From Cryptomeria japonica (lineage: Eukaryota; Streptophyta; Pinopsida; Cupressales; Cupressaceae), in contig NC_081413.1 of the NCBI RefSeq assembly GCF_030272615.1, forward strand, positions 602,766,709-602,830,708: 64,000 nt of DNA, read 5' to 3'. Positions 45,903 to 56,485 of the stretch are shown piece after piece. Position 1 is the first letter of the stretch; each line of letters begins with the position of its first letter. The notes under the pieces were generated by a model. The model did no database searches. It worked only from the letters and a program-made list of their open reading frames with translations, and was not told the origin of the DNA. The position numbers and the translations under genes were made by a program.

Positions 45903-47066
45903 ATGGACTCCGATTTGCAGAAGCAACTTATTGTGGCACTTGCAGATCTTGATGTAGATATGAAAGAGAAGAGTAACCTGAGAAGAAGTCTGGAAGTAGT
46001 TGAAATTTTTATTGAATCTTTGAAGGAACAAGTCAACACATCAAGAGAGAAGAGAAAGGAACTGATGGATAAACTCAAGGAGAAAGAAAAGCAAAGCATT
46101 GATAATCAAGCCCTACAAGACAAGACAGATGAATGCGAGAATCTTGCTAGACAAAATGTAGTCCTAAAGAATGAGATGCAATCCATTATGATGAAGCTGA
46201 CAAAGGAGATTGAAGACAATAAAAAAAATGAGTAAAATTTGACTCAGCCATTGAAGGATAGATCTGATGAATGTTGCAGGTTGAATTATGAGAATGATCG
46301 GTTGAAACTTGAATTGGTGCAATGAAAGAATGATGGACAAGAACTTGAAAGGCATATCATAATTCTACGAGATGAGCTTTCTACTGCTAATGAGTACAAA
46401 GAAAAATTCAAAGCTAGCTCAGCCAGGCTAGATGAGATGTTGGAAAGTCAGAGACATGGAAAAGACATGCAAAGACTTGGATATGAGAAATGAGAATCCT
46501 CCAGTTCTGGACAAAGCAATCATTAGAAGAACAAGAAACCTCTGGTAAGACAGCCTAATGCCTACAAATTTAATGATAAATATTTTGTTTGTGGAAATTT
46601 TGGTTTTATGGAAAGTCAATGCAGAAATAAGATGAATAATGGGATGATGAATAATGGTCCTACCTTTACTGGTCAATGTTTCATATGCAACAATTTTGGT
46701 CATAAGTCAAACATGTGCAGAACAGTGATGAATAATTTCAAAAATAAGAGATGCTATGCTTGTCGAATGTTTGGACACATTTTTAACCAATTCAAGATGA
46801 GACCAAATCAAATGAACTTCAGGATTATGTAGGGAAATATTGTTTGCTATGCATGCAACAAATCTGATCACATTGCAAAATATTGCAAAAGCAAGAATGT
46901 GAGCAAGAATGCTCTGGTAGACAACAACATATCAGATGAAAAGGGAAAAGCAATGGTTGAAGAAGTCAAAGAGAAACATAAGAAGATGTGGGTTAAGAAG
47001 TAAGATTCAAATGTTCAGAATGGCTCCACACCTGATTCCAGTGTTGGAACCTCATCCGGTAACTAA
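45903..47066 (+). pseudogene. TE10 ORF1: coiled-coil protein with four zinc knuckles
   Basis: One frame of 387 codons plus stop, with six internal stops, starting MDSDLQKQLIVALADLDVDM. The coiled coil spans residues of about 10-185. Four knuckles are tandem: a degraded one (YFVCGNFGFMESQC, 46581-46622), intact CFICNNFGHKSNMC (about 46678-46719), CYACRMFGHIFNQF with its last Cys lost (about 46753-46794), and intact CYACNKSDHIAKYC (46846-46887). It ends KNGS-type tail ... VGTSSGN at TAA 47064-47066. Homologous to TE8 ORF1 throughout. The TAG before GN at about 46831 is shared with TE8. Confidence 0.78.
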
Positions 47067-47469
47067 GGCATTTTGGCCTTAGGGAGAAGCTTTTCATGTA
47101 GATCCTTAAAACCCCCTTTCAAAGATTTGTAACCAGTCAAGGATGGTTGAAAATGGAAGCGATTATTTGAGGAGTTGGTATCCGGAAGATTACATGCCTA
47201 TTTGAGTATCCGGCGATGAATTCTTGAGAAGAAGGATATCAGGAAAGCCTTTAGGGTTGTGCATTTATTAGGTTTTCAGTCGGTAAAAAGGCATTTCTAT
47301 TATTCATTCTTCACATTTCCAACAAAGAGAAAGAGAAGAAGAGCAAGGAAAACAAGATTGAGAAGTGATAACTGAGCTTGAAGCGATCCGAACGTGACTC
47401 CTAGCATCCAGTTCAATTTGAGAAGGTATTTATTCATGTTCAAGTTGTTTTTCATACTCTAATTTAAAA
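47067..47469 (+). other. TE10 spacer between ORF1 and ORF2
   Basis: No gene. The hairpin CTAAGGC (47063-47069) / GCCTTAG (47076-47082) overlaps the ORF1 stop. GCATCCAG (47404-47411) is a candidate splice-acceptor position, 59 bases before the ORF2 ATG. Confidence 0.6.
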
Positions 47470-48574
47470 ATGGTATCTGCATCTAATGTTGCAACCCCAT
47501 TGGTAGTTGATATTACTGAGAGAGCAAGGTCAGTGTTCAAGCGACATCCATTCAAATCCATTGAAGATGATCCAGAAGGTATATTTTCCTCTTTGTCATA
47601 TGGTGTGCTGCATAATGAAGATATTAGGCCATAAATTCACTGTAATATCGAGGAGCTTTGAAAAGTGGGCATGCTATCACTATACACCAAGCATATGATG
47701 GATGGAATGGGAAATCCAAAGCCTGAAATCAAATCATTGCAAGAGAAGGGTTTTATCCAGTTTGTTCATTTTTTGGTATTCGATGAACTTGAATGGATCA
47801 GATACTTCTTGAGCTGAATGCACAATGAGTTTATATGGCTGGATAGACCTCACAAGATCATGAAGAAATCCATTCAAGATGTAACATGTTTGAATGCAAC
47901 TGATGAGATACTCGATCTAAGGAAAGTTCATAACACAACTGTGAATGTGGTTATCGGATCCCAGCATGACAGCGGGTCGATGAAAATTAGTGATATCATT
48001 GAACATGATATAATGTGATATTTTCCTCAATGGTAATAGGATATAAGGTGTACCAGTCTAGCAGACATAACTCAGTATCTAGTACTACTATATTTGTAGC
48101 CTATCAGATGCTTAAGGATGAAAAAACGTATGATCTATGTGGAGTGCTTCTCAGTGAGCTAATGAGCAACCTGAAGAAGATTAAAAAAATATATGTTTTT
48201 AAGTTCGATTCTCTAATTGTCTGTTTAACACTTTATTTATTGAATGAAATCCTAGGAATAGGAAAGGTACAATGGGATTATAATAAACCAGTGGAAATCC
48301 AAATAAAGGAAGGTTTGCAGGGATTGGGTGATACTATAGCTCAGAAATCTTCTTTGTGGGGATACTTCAAAACATTCCAAGCAATGATGCAAAGCAGAGA
48401 AAGGATCCCAAAAGATATTGTTGAAAAATATGAGAACACAATCTACTTTATGGTAGACAAAGATCAATGTCACATGGAGGTAGTTGAACCGAGAACTATT
48501 TGGATCATGCCCATGCGGTATGAGGTGGATGGAAATACGCTTGATGCATATGATCAACACTTGTTGAGTAAGCC
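47470..48574 (+). pseudogene. TE10 ORF2, N-terminal part (unknown protein)
   Basis: It starts at ATG 47470 (MVSASNVATPLVVDITERAR). Stops at 47632, 47659 and 47815 and a frame change near 48015. Blocks match TE8 and TE2: YGVLHNEDIRP; GFIQFVHFLVFDELEWI; LDRPHKIMKKSI; ISDIIEHDI; YDLCGVLLSELMSNLKKIKK; LLNEILGIGKVQWDYNKP; SLWGYFKTFQAMMQSRERIP; EKYENTIYFMV; TIWIMPMRYEV; LDAYDQHLLSKP. TE11 entered just after this, and the frame resumes unchanged at 56486. Confidence 0.75.
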
Positions 48575-50197
48575 TAGTGCAAGGAACCTAACACTCCAAG
48601 CGAGCAAATTTTGGTTCTTCTTAAGTTTTTGTGTTGTCTTTCATGATTTAATAATGGACCGACTATTTGGGACTCAATAGAGCCATGGTTGAGTTGTCCA
48701 AGTTTTGGGTGTGTCATTTGTGTTCAGGTTGCTATCAGCCTAAGAAGTTGTAATGATTATGTTGATCATAGGACTAACACTCTAGATCATTGTCATCATG
48801 TAATAGGGGTCTATTATATTGTGTCTAGGTCTTCTAGTATGCATGAGGGCCTTCAGGAGCCTTGGAAAGCACTTGAGTGCAAAGTTGCAACCAAGGAGTC
48901 AAAAAGATGTAAAAGTTGTTGAGCAACATTTTGCAATTTTTACAAAAGTTGCATTTTTGGATGATAGCGTTGAAAGTTGTTTCAACCAACTGAAACGTGG
49001 GCATATAAGCCAAAAACACTTTCATTATACGAGTTGGAGAATCTGGAATGCTAGAACAAGTTTTGTGTTTTTAAGATATCTTGTTTTGTTCACCGTTTTG
49101 ATAGTTTTCTTCATTTTTGTTGCCTTGGTACGGTCTAGTACGGACTTGACAGAAGGATCTCATTGCATGGCATGAGATTTCATTGAATTTACTTTCCAAT
49201 AAGTTTGATTAGCAGGATGGATTGTCTTTAGTTGCAAAGATATCATCCATTCTTTGTAATTAGGTGTAAAATCCTTGCATAGTAGGGTTTAGGAGAAAAA
49301 TGGCTCTAACCAAAGCATCCATTGATGGAACCTATTGAAATCAAGTGGAATGCTAGGTGAGGGTCTATACATAAGTTTAGAGTAGGTTTTTTTGTTTTGC
49401 AGGCCTTGGTGGAGGAGCTACAATGAAACCCTAGGCTCACTGTTGGGAGTTAGTGAGTTAGGACATTAGAAGATGTGCCAATTCTGAGCACATGTGGATT
49501 GGTTGCAGGGAAATGAACCCATTTTTTAAAATCCCTATGAAAACCCTTCAAGAATCCTTAATTTATTTGAGTAGGTGATTTGACTGGTGAAGCTTTCCAA
49601 AGACATCTTTCCCATTCACCGGGGTAGGCCTAAACCCTTGAAAATAGGGCAGTTTTGGTTCCCATAGTTGTATGGAAAACCCAAATACAATTCTTCAATA
49701 TTGTATGCAACTCAGAAAAGGGTACTCAAATCTATTATTTTTTTGTCACCTTGTGTGGGAATTTTGTAAACTAAGCCCAAAAAATCGGTATAGGAGGGTT
49801 AATTGAATTAGGCCTATTTGTAATCGATAGAGTCAAAGTGAGGTTGGAAAAGCTTGGCGATGGGACTAAAGGTGCTAAAACCCCTAAAATACTTCAAAGG
49901 CACTATCTAAATTCATATTGAACCCATTGTAGGAATTGGTGTGTTGTGATCCTTGTAGGAGTTGTTGGAGCCTTAGGAGTGGTGTGTAGAGATTGAGGTG
50001 GTAACCTCAATAGGAGGAGTTGATTGTCTAAGATCAGTGGCTATACCTTGGAGGCAATCCAAAATGGATTAGACCTTGGAGGTCTAGACAACAAAACCCC
50101 AATCAAGTGCCATTGGATGGGCTTGAGGAGTTAGAGGGTTGAGTAAGCCAAGAAACCAAGAAGGTGAATAGGAAAAGCTTCAGGACTCTCTGCATCT
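48575..50197 (+). repeat. TE11 5' LTR
   Basis: It starts TAGTGCAAGGAACC (TG decayed to TA; the other LTR has TGGTGCAGGGCACC) and ends GACTCTCTGCATCT, 1,623 bases. Open frames within it are mirrored in the 3' LTR and are not genes. Confidence 0.9.
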
Positions 50198-50200
50198 AAG

Positions 50201-50213
50201 TGGCATCAGAGCC
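50201..50213 (+). other. TE11 primer-binding site
   Basis: TGGCATCAGAGCC, one base from the initiator-Met PBS. Confidence 0.88.
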
Positions 50214-50266
50214 ATTCTTTGAAAGATTTGGTGTATGTTAGATTGTGAAGAATCGGAAGAAATTTC

Positions 50267-51262
50267 AATGCCTCCAAAGGAAATGACTCCAGAAGCCATC
50301 TGACAGATGGTGGTAGAGATGATAGAAGGATGCAGAATGAAGTAAAGGAACCAGAGATGTTAAGAAGGAGCAAGGGAAGGTTAAGACAGAATGGGGAGAT
50401 GATACAGATGAAGAAGTGGAAGATGGAGAGGAACAAGAGAAGTAGCAATGCCTCAAGACCAAAAGTTATTCTTGGATGTAGTCAAATCCATCTCTAAAGA
50501 TAACTTGGATGGATTACCCACCTATGGAGGAAATCTTAATGGATAAGGGTTGCTAGATTGGATAGAGGCTCCAAATAATCACTTTGATTATAAGGAGGTA
50601 GCAGAGGAGAAAAGAGTCAATGTTACCAAGTAAATATTGAGAGGATCAACATTAGTTTGGTGGAACATGATGCAAGAAGAAAGGGTACAAGAAGGTAAGA
50701 AGAAGATAACTTCATGGGAGTGTATGAAGATAAGGCTTAAGGCTCAATTCCTACCAAGGGATTATGAAGTTCAAATCTACAAGAGACTACAAAATATGAA
50801 ACAAAGGGAACTAGATGTCAATGCATACATTGAGGCATTCCACAAACTCAGTCTAAGTGCTAGGAAGCATGAGAATGAAGTGGAGAAATTGGCCAGGTAC
50901 ATGAATGGCCTTAGACAAAGCATACAAGATGAGATAAGTATCCTCACACCAAACATTGTTCATGTGTTTTCAGTTGGCCTTAAGGGTAGGGGAAAAGATC
51001 AAGAGGAGAAGTGATCAAAATCATAAACATAGGGGTGGTAAGAATTTCAGAGGTAGAGGAACCTTTGGTAGAGGGAAGCATACACCAAGAAATGAAGAGC
51101 AGCAAAGCCAAGAAGGTAGTGGGGACTCACAAAGAGGAACATTTAGAGGATCCTTTAGAGGAAGAAGCAATTTTAGGAGCAGGTTTGGAAGCTCAGGAAG
51201 AGGAAATACAGTCTTCACTGGTAGGTGCTATCATTGCAATCAAGTTGGACAACCATGAGTAG
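50267..51262 (+). pseudogene. TE11 gag with zinc knuckle
   Basis: The frame starts near MPPKEMTPEAI (50267). The gypsy gag capsid core follows: LLDWIEAPNNHFDYKEVAEEKR, LRGSTLVWWNMMQ, ITSWECMKIRLKAQFLPRDY and ARYMNGLRQSIQDEI (to about 50945). A frame change near 50980-51014 leads to a basic, Gly/Arg-rich segment (FRGRGTFGRGKHTPR, FRGSFRGRSNFRSRFG), then a knuckle beginning CYHCNQVGQP whose His is Gln and whose last Cys is frameshifted (about 51226-51270). Stops at about 50302 and 50632 among others. Confidence 0.85.
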
Positions 51263-51289
51263 GTGCCCGGGAAAAGCCTCAAGTTAAAC

Positions 51290-54200
51290 AAATTCATACA
51301 TGGGTGAAAGAAGGACTCAATTTGTGCAAGAGGAGGACACTCAAAGTGAGAGCTCTCCAATCAACAAGGCAGGGCTAGTGACAGATGGGGAAAACTCAAT
51401 GATGAGAAGAACAATTCTCAAGAGCCACCACAGAGGAAAAGTTTGTTTAGGACCACTCGTAAGTCTCATGGAAAAATTTGTAAGGTGGTTGTGGATTCAG
51501 GTTCCACAGAGAATATTGTCTCAATTGAAATGGTGGATAAACTCAAATTGAAAAGGTTACCTCATCTCACTCCTTACAAGGTATCATGGCTCAACCGGGG
51601 TCAACATGTCTTAGTTGATGAACAAGCATGGGTGGACTTTGAAATTGGTAAGTATAAAGACAAACTACTATGTGACATATTGCCTATGGATGCTTGTCAT
51701 TTGTTGTTGGGCCATCCATGGCAATATGATGTGAGAGCCAATCATGATGGAGAAAAGAACAGTTATCTCATCACCAAGAATGGAAAGAAATATCAGATGG
51801 ACCCATTTCTTGATCCAAAATAGGAAAAGAAAATAGGACCAAGTGTTATGTTGATGAGAGGTAAAGAGTTTCTCAAAGTATTAAAGCAAGAAGGTTATCA
51901 GGGCCATGCTATAGTGTTGAAGCCTAAAGATGAATCTAAGGCAGATCCAATGAGTGAAGTGCCTCAAGAAGTGAAAAGTTTACTAAAACAATATGCAGAA
52001 GTTGTAGGAGAAGATATGCCTGATTCTTTGCCTCCAATGAGAGATGTGAATCATCAAATAGACTTGATACCAGGGGCAAATATGCCTAACAAAGCGGCTT
52101 ATAAAATGACACCTAGTCAAAATGAAGAGATCGCCAAACAAGTGCAAGAACTCTTGGACAAGGGGTTCATTAAAAAGAGCTTGATTCCATGTGTTGTTCC
52201 TACTGTATTAGTGCCTAAAAAGGGAGGAAAATGGAGGATGTGCACTAATTCAAGAGCAATCAATAAGATCACTATAAGGTACTGGTTTCCCATGCCAAGG
52301 ATTGAGGACCTATTGGAAAATTTAGGTGGAGAAAGCTACTTCACAAAGGTAGACTTGAAGTTTGGTTATCATCAAATAAGAATCAGACCTGGTGATGAAT
52401 GGAGGATAGCCTTTAGAACCAAAGCAGGCCTATATGAGTGGTTGGTGATGCCATTTGGTCTCACCAATGCACCTAGTACCTTCCAAAGGCTCATGAATGA
52501 ATTCTTAGTTGAGTTTATTGGTAGACTTGTTATTGTGTATCTTGATGACATTTTGATCTTCAGTAGGTCCAAGGAGGAACACCTTAAGCATGTGGAGGTG
52601 GTCTTGAAGAATTTGAAGGAGGCTCAACTCAAAATCAACCTTGAAAAATGTGAGTTCTTAAAAATGGAGCTAGTTTACCTTGGTTTTGCTATTTCTCAAG
52701 GGTGTTTAAAGATGGATCCAAGTAATGTAGAAGCAATACATAATTGGCCTACACCTAGGGGCATAAGTGATGTTAGAATTTTTCATGGAATGGCATCTTT
52801 TTATAGGAAGTTTGTGAGAAAATTTAGCCATGTTTGTGCTCCTATACTCAACACCATTAAAGGAGGGATTAAGTGTCACTTTAAGTGGACAGAGGAAGCC
52901 AATAAGGGGTTTGAAATGTTGAAAGCTAAGCTAGTAGAGCTACCAACCCTTAGAATGCCTAATTTCAATCAGTTGTTTATAGTAGAATGTGATGCTAGCC
53001 AAACGGCAATAGGGGCAGTTTTAAGCCAAGAAGGTCATCCTATAGCCTTCTTCTCCGAAAATTTAAATGAAGCTAAGCAAAGATACTCCACATATGACTT
53101 AGAGTTGTATGCAATTGTACAAACATTGAAGAAGTAGCGTCATTACTCGTTGTTAAAGGAGTTTGTAGTTTTCACTGACAACCATGCCCTTAGTTTCCTC
53201 AATGGGCAAGAGAAGTTGAACCAGAGACACCTAAAGTGGGTTGAATACCTACAATCCTACACCTTCACTATTAAACACAAAAAGGGCACAGCAAACAAGG
53301 TAGTTGATGCACTAAGTAGGAGAGTCATGACTATGCAAGAGATACAATTGCAAAGTGTGGGTTTGAGTGAGTTAAAAGACCTCTACAAGGATAATAAGGA
53401 TTTTGCAGAGATATATAGTGTTTGTTTTGATTTCTCTAACACTTCTCATGTCTCTTATTCAGAATATATGATACAAGAGGGTTTTCTATTCAAACGACAT
53501 CTTCTTTTCATACCCCAATGTTCTATGAGACAAAACATTATTCAAGAAAAGCATCAAGGAGATCTAGGTGGTCATTTTGGCATAGATAAGACTTTGGAGT
53601 AGGTTGGTAGGTTTTACTATTGGCCCAAGTTGCAATCAGAAGTGAGAAGGTTTGTAGAGCAATGTACAATCTGCCAAAGAGAAAAAGAATCATCAAGCAA
53701 TGCAGTTCTATATCAACCCTTGGTCATACCTCAGAGGCCATGGGAATGTTTGAGTATGGATTTTGTGTTAGGCTTGCCAAGAACTCCAAGGGGATTTGAT
53801 AGTGTGTATGTGGTGGTAGATAGGTTTAGAAAAATGGCACATTTCATACCTTGCAAGAGCACCGATGATGTCACCTACATTGCAGGCCTCTTCTTCAAAG
53901 AGATAGTCAAAATTCATGGCCTTCCAATTAGCATTGTTAGTGACAGAGATGTGAAGTTCCTAAGCCACTTTTGGAGGACACTTTGGAGGAAGTTGGGCAC
54001 CAAGTTATCCTTTTCATCTGCCTATCATCCTCAATCAGATGGTTAGATAGAGGTAGTCAATAGATCATTGGGTAACTTGCTTAGATGTCTTACAAAACAA
54101 CATGGGCATACTTGAGATTTAGTACTCGATCAGGCAGAATATGCATACAATGACTTAGTGAACCGAAGCATAGGTAAAAGTCCCTTTGAGATAGTGTATG

Positions 54201-54835
54201 GATTTCATCCTAGGGGTATATTAGAGCTCAAATATCTTAGTTATATGGCACCCAAGAGTGCACAAGGTGAGAACTTTGCAGAAGGTATCAAAGAAGTGCA
54301 TGATAAGGTAAGGTAGACCTTAAAACAAAAATTCAAGCAGTATAAGGTGAATGCAGATAAAACAAGAAGGAATGTGCAATTTAAAGTTGGAGACTTAGTG
54401 TTAGCATACCTAAGGAAGGAGAGACTTCCAAAAGGGCAGCCTACCAAGCTATTGATGAAGAAGATTGGACCTCTCAAAGTGGTACACAAATATGGATAGA
54501 ATGCATGTGAAGTTGAACTCCCTCCCACCTTGGGTATTTCTCCTATATTTAATGTATGTGATCTCTATCCATACAAGGGGGAGTCACCAACAAATCAGTT
54601 GGACATATCATCACAGGTTAATGAGGATTGGGTGGGGGATTTGCCACCTAGCCAACCAATCAAGTTGGAAAGTATCTTGGATACCAAGGTAGTAAAGAAG
54701 ACAAGGAAAGGAGTCTACAAGAATTATCTTGTCAAGTGGGAAGGGTTATCTGATTCAAATTCTATGTGGATGTCAGAATCAAGTATACTTCAGCATGGAG
54801 TGGAGATTGCAGACCTCATAACTCAAGGGACTTGA
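51290..54835 (+). pseudogene. TE11 pol: protease, RT, RNase H, integrase, chromodomain
   Basis: One frame from about 51443 to 54835. Protease: VVVDSGSTENIVS (about 51485). RT: VLVPKKGGKWRMCTNSRAIN, VDLKFGYHQIRI, MPFGLTNAPSTFQRLMN and YLDD (52538-52549), all intact. RNase H: VECDASQTAIGAVLSQ to VVDALSRR. Integrase: HQGDLGGHFGIDKTLE ... CTICQREKE (HHCC), [25 protein letters not shown], then E after a stop. A GPLKVVHKYG segment comes before the C-terminal chromodomain (VVKKTRKGVYKNYLVKWEGL, about 54688-54747). Stops at 51821, 53135, 53600, 54044, 54113, 54314 and 54497. The chromodomain targets integration to histone-marked heterochromatin in this group. Confidence 0.93.
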
Positions 54836-54844
54836 GTTCTTTGT

Positions 54845-54856
54845 CCCAGGGGAGTA
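54845..54856 (+). other. TE11 purine tract
   Basis: CCCAGGGGAGTA directly before the 3' LTR, 10 bases after the chromodomain stop. Confidence 0.75.
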
Positions 54857-56480
54857 TGGTGCAGGGCACCTAACACTCCAAGCAAGCAAATTTTGGTTTT
54901 TCTTAATTTTTTTGTGTTTTATTTCATGATGTAATAATGGACCAACCATTTGGGACTTAGTAGAGCCATGTTTGATTTGTCCAAGCTTTGGGTGTGTCAT
55001 TTGTGTTCAGGTTGCTATCAGCCTAAGAAGTTGTAATGATTATGTTGATCACAGGATTAACTCTCTAGATCATTGTCATCATGTAATAGGGGTCTATTGT
55101 ATTGTGTCTAGGTCTTCTAGGATGCATGAGGGGCTTCAAGATCCTTGGAAAGCACTTGAGTGCAAAGTTGCAACCAAGGAGTCAAAAAGATGTAAAAGTT
55201 GTTGAGCAACATTTTACAATTTTTGCAAAAGTTGCATTTTTGGATGATGGCGTTGAAATTTGGTTCAACCAACTGAAAAATGGAATATAAGCCAAAAAAA
55301 AAATTCATTGTACGGGTTGGAAAATCTGGAATGCAAGAACAAGTTTTTTGTTTTCAATAAATCTTGTTTTGTTCACCGTTTTGACAGTTTTCTTCATTTT
55401 TGTTGCCTTGGTACGGTCCAGTACGGACTTCATAGAAGGATCTCCTTGCAGGGAATGAGATTTAATTTAATATAATTTCCAATAATTTTAATTAGCAGGA
55501 GTTATTGTCTTTAGTTGCAGAGATATCATTCATTCTTTGTAACTAGGTGTAAAACCCTTGCATAGTAAGGTTTAGGAGCAAAATGGCTCTAACCTGAGCA
55601 TCCATCGATGGCATCTATTGAAATCAAGTGGAATGATAGGTTAGGTTCTGTACATAAGTTTATATTAGGTTTTTTTGTTTTGCAGGCCTTAGTGGAGGAG
55701 CTACAATGAAACCCTAGGCTCACTGCTGGGAGTTAGTGAGTTAGGACAGTAGAAGATGTGCTAATTTTGAGCACATGTGGATTGGTTGTAGGGAAATGAA
55801 CCCATTGTTTGAAAGACCTATGAACAAACTTCAATAATCCTCAATTAATTTGAGTAAGTGATTTGACTGGTGAAGCTTTCCAAAGAAATCTTTCCCAGTC
55901 ACCCGAGTAGGCCTAAACCCTTGAAAATAGGGCAGTTTTGGTTCCCATAGTTGTATGGAAAACCCAGATGCAATTATTCAATATTGTATGAAACTCACAA
56001 AAGGGTACTTTAATCTGAAATTTATTTGTGGCCTTGTGTGGGAAGTTTTTAAACTAAGCCCTAAAAACCGGTATAGGAGGGCTAATTGAATTAGGCTTAT
56101 TTGTAACCGGTAGAGTCAAAGTGAGGTTGGAAAAGCTTGGTGATGGGACCAAAGGTGCTAAAACACATAAAATACTTCAAAGGCACTATCTAAATTCATA
56201 TTGAACTCATTGTAGGAGTTGGTTTGTTGTGATCCTTGTAGGAGTTGTTGGAGCCCTAGGAGTGGTGTGTAGAGATTGAGGTGGCAACCTCAATAGGAGG
56301 AGTTGATTGTCTAAGATCAGTGGATATACCTTGGAGACAAGCCAAAATGGATCAGATCTTGGATGTTTAGATAGTAAAACCCCAATCAAGTTCCATTGGA
56401 TGGGCTTGAGGAGTTAGAGGGTTGAGTAAGCCAAGAAACCAAGAAGGTGAATAGGAAAAGCTCCAAGACTCTCTGCATCA
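54857..56480 (+). repeat. TE11 3' LTR
   Basis: It runs from TGGTGCAGGGCACC to TCTCTGCATCA, 1,624 bases, matching the 5' LTR end to end. Confidence 0.92.
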
Positions 56481-56485
56481 AAGCC

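Larger units (their letters stand above)
48575..56480 (+). mobile_element. TE11: Ty3/gypsy chromodomain element inside TE10
   Basis: LTRs 48575-50197 and 54857-56480, with a perfect TSD AAGCC (48570-48574 and 56481-56485). Removal restores the TE10 ORF2 frame. Order: LTR, PBS, gag, protease, RT, RNase H, integrase, chromodomain, purine tract, LTR. This order, with integrase after RT, defines Ty3/gypsy, and the C-terminal chromodomain defines a chromovirus. The LTRs differ at about 5% over about 240 bases compared by eye, making it probably the youngest full insertion here. Confidence 0.93.

Noticed and set aside
48689-49175. Plus-strand frames near-duplicated at 54972-55475 as a paralogous gene pair.
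   Set aside because: They are the two LTRs of TE11; the frames are incidental and not conserved in length.
54662-54835. Chromodomain as part of a host chromatin gene.
   Set aside because: It is the in-frame C-terminus of the TE11 integrase, directly followed by the purine tract and LTR.
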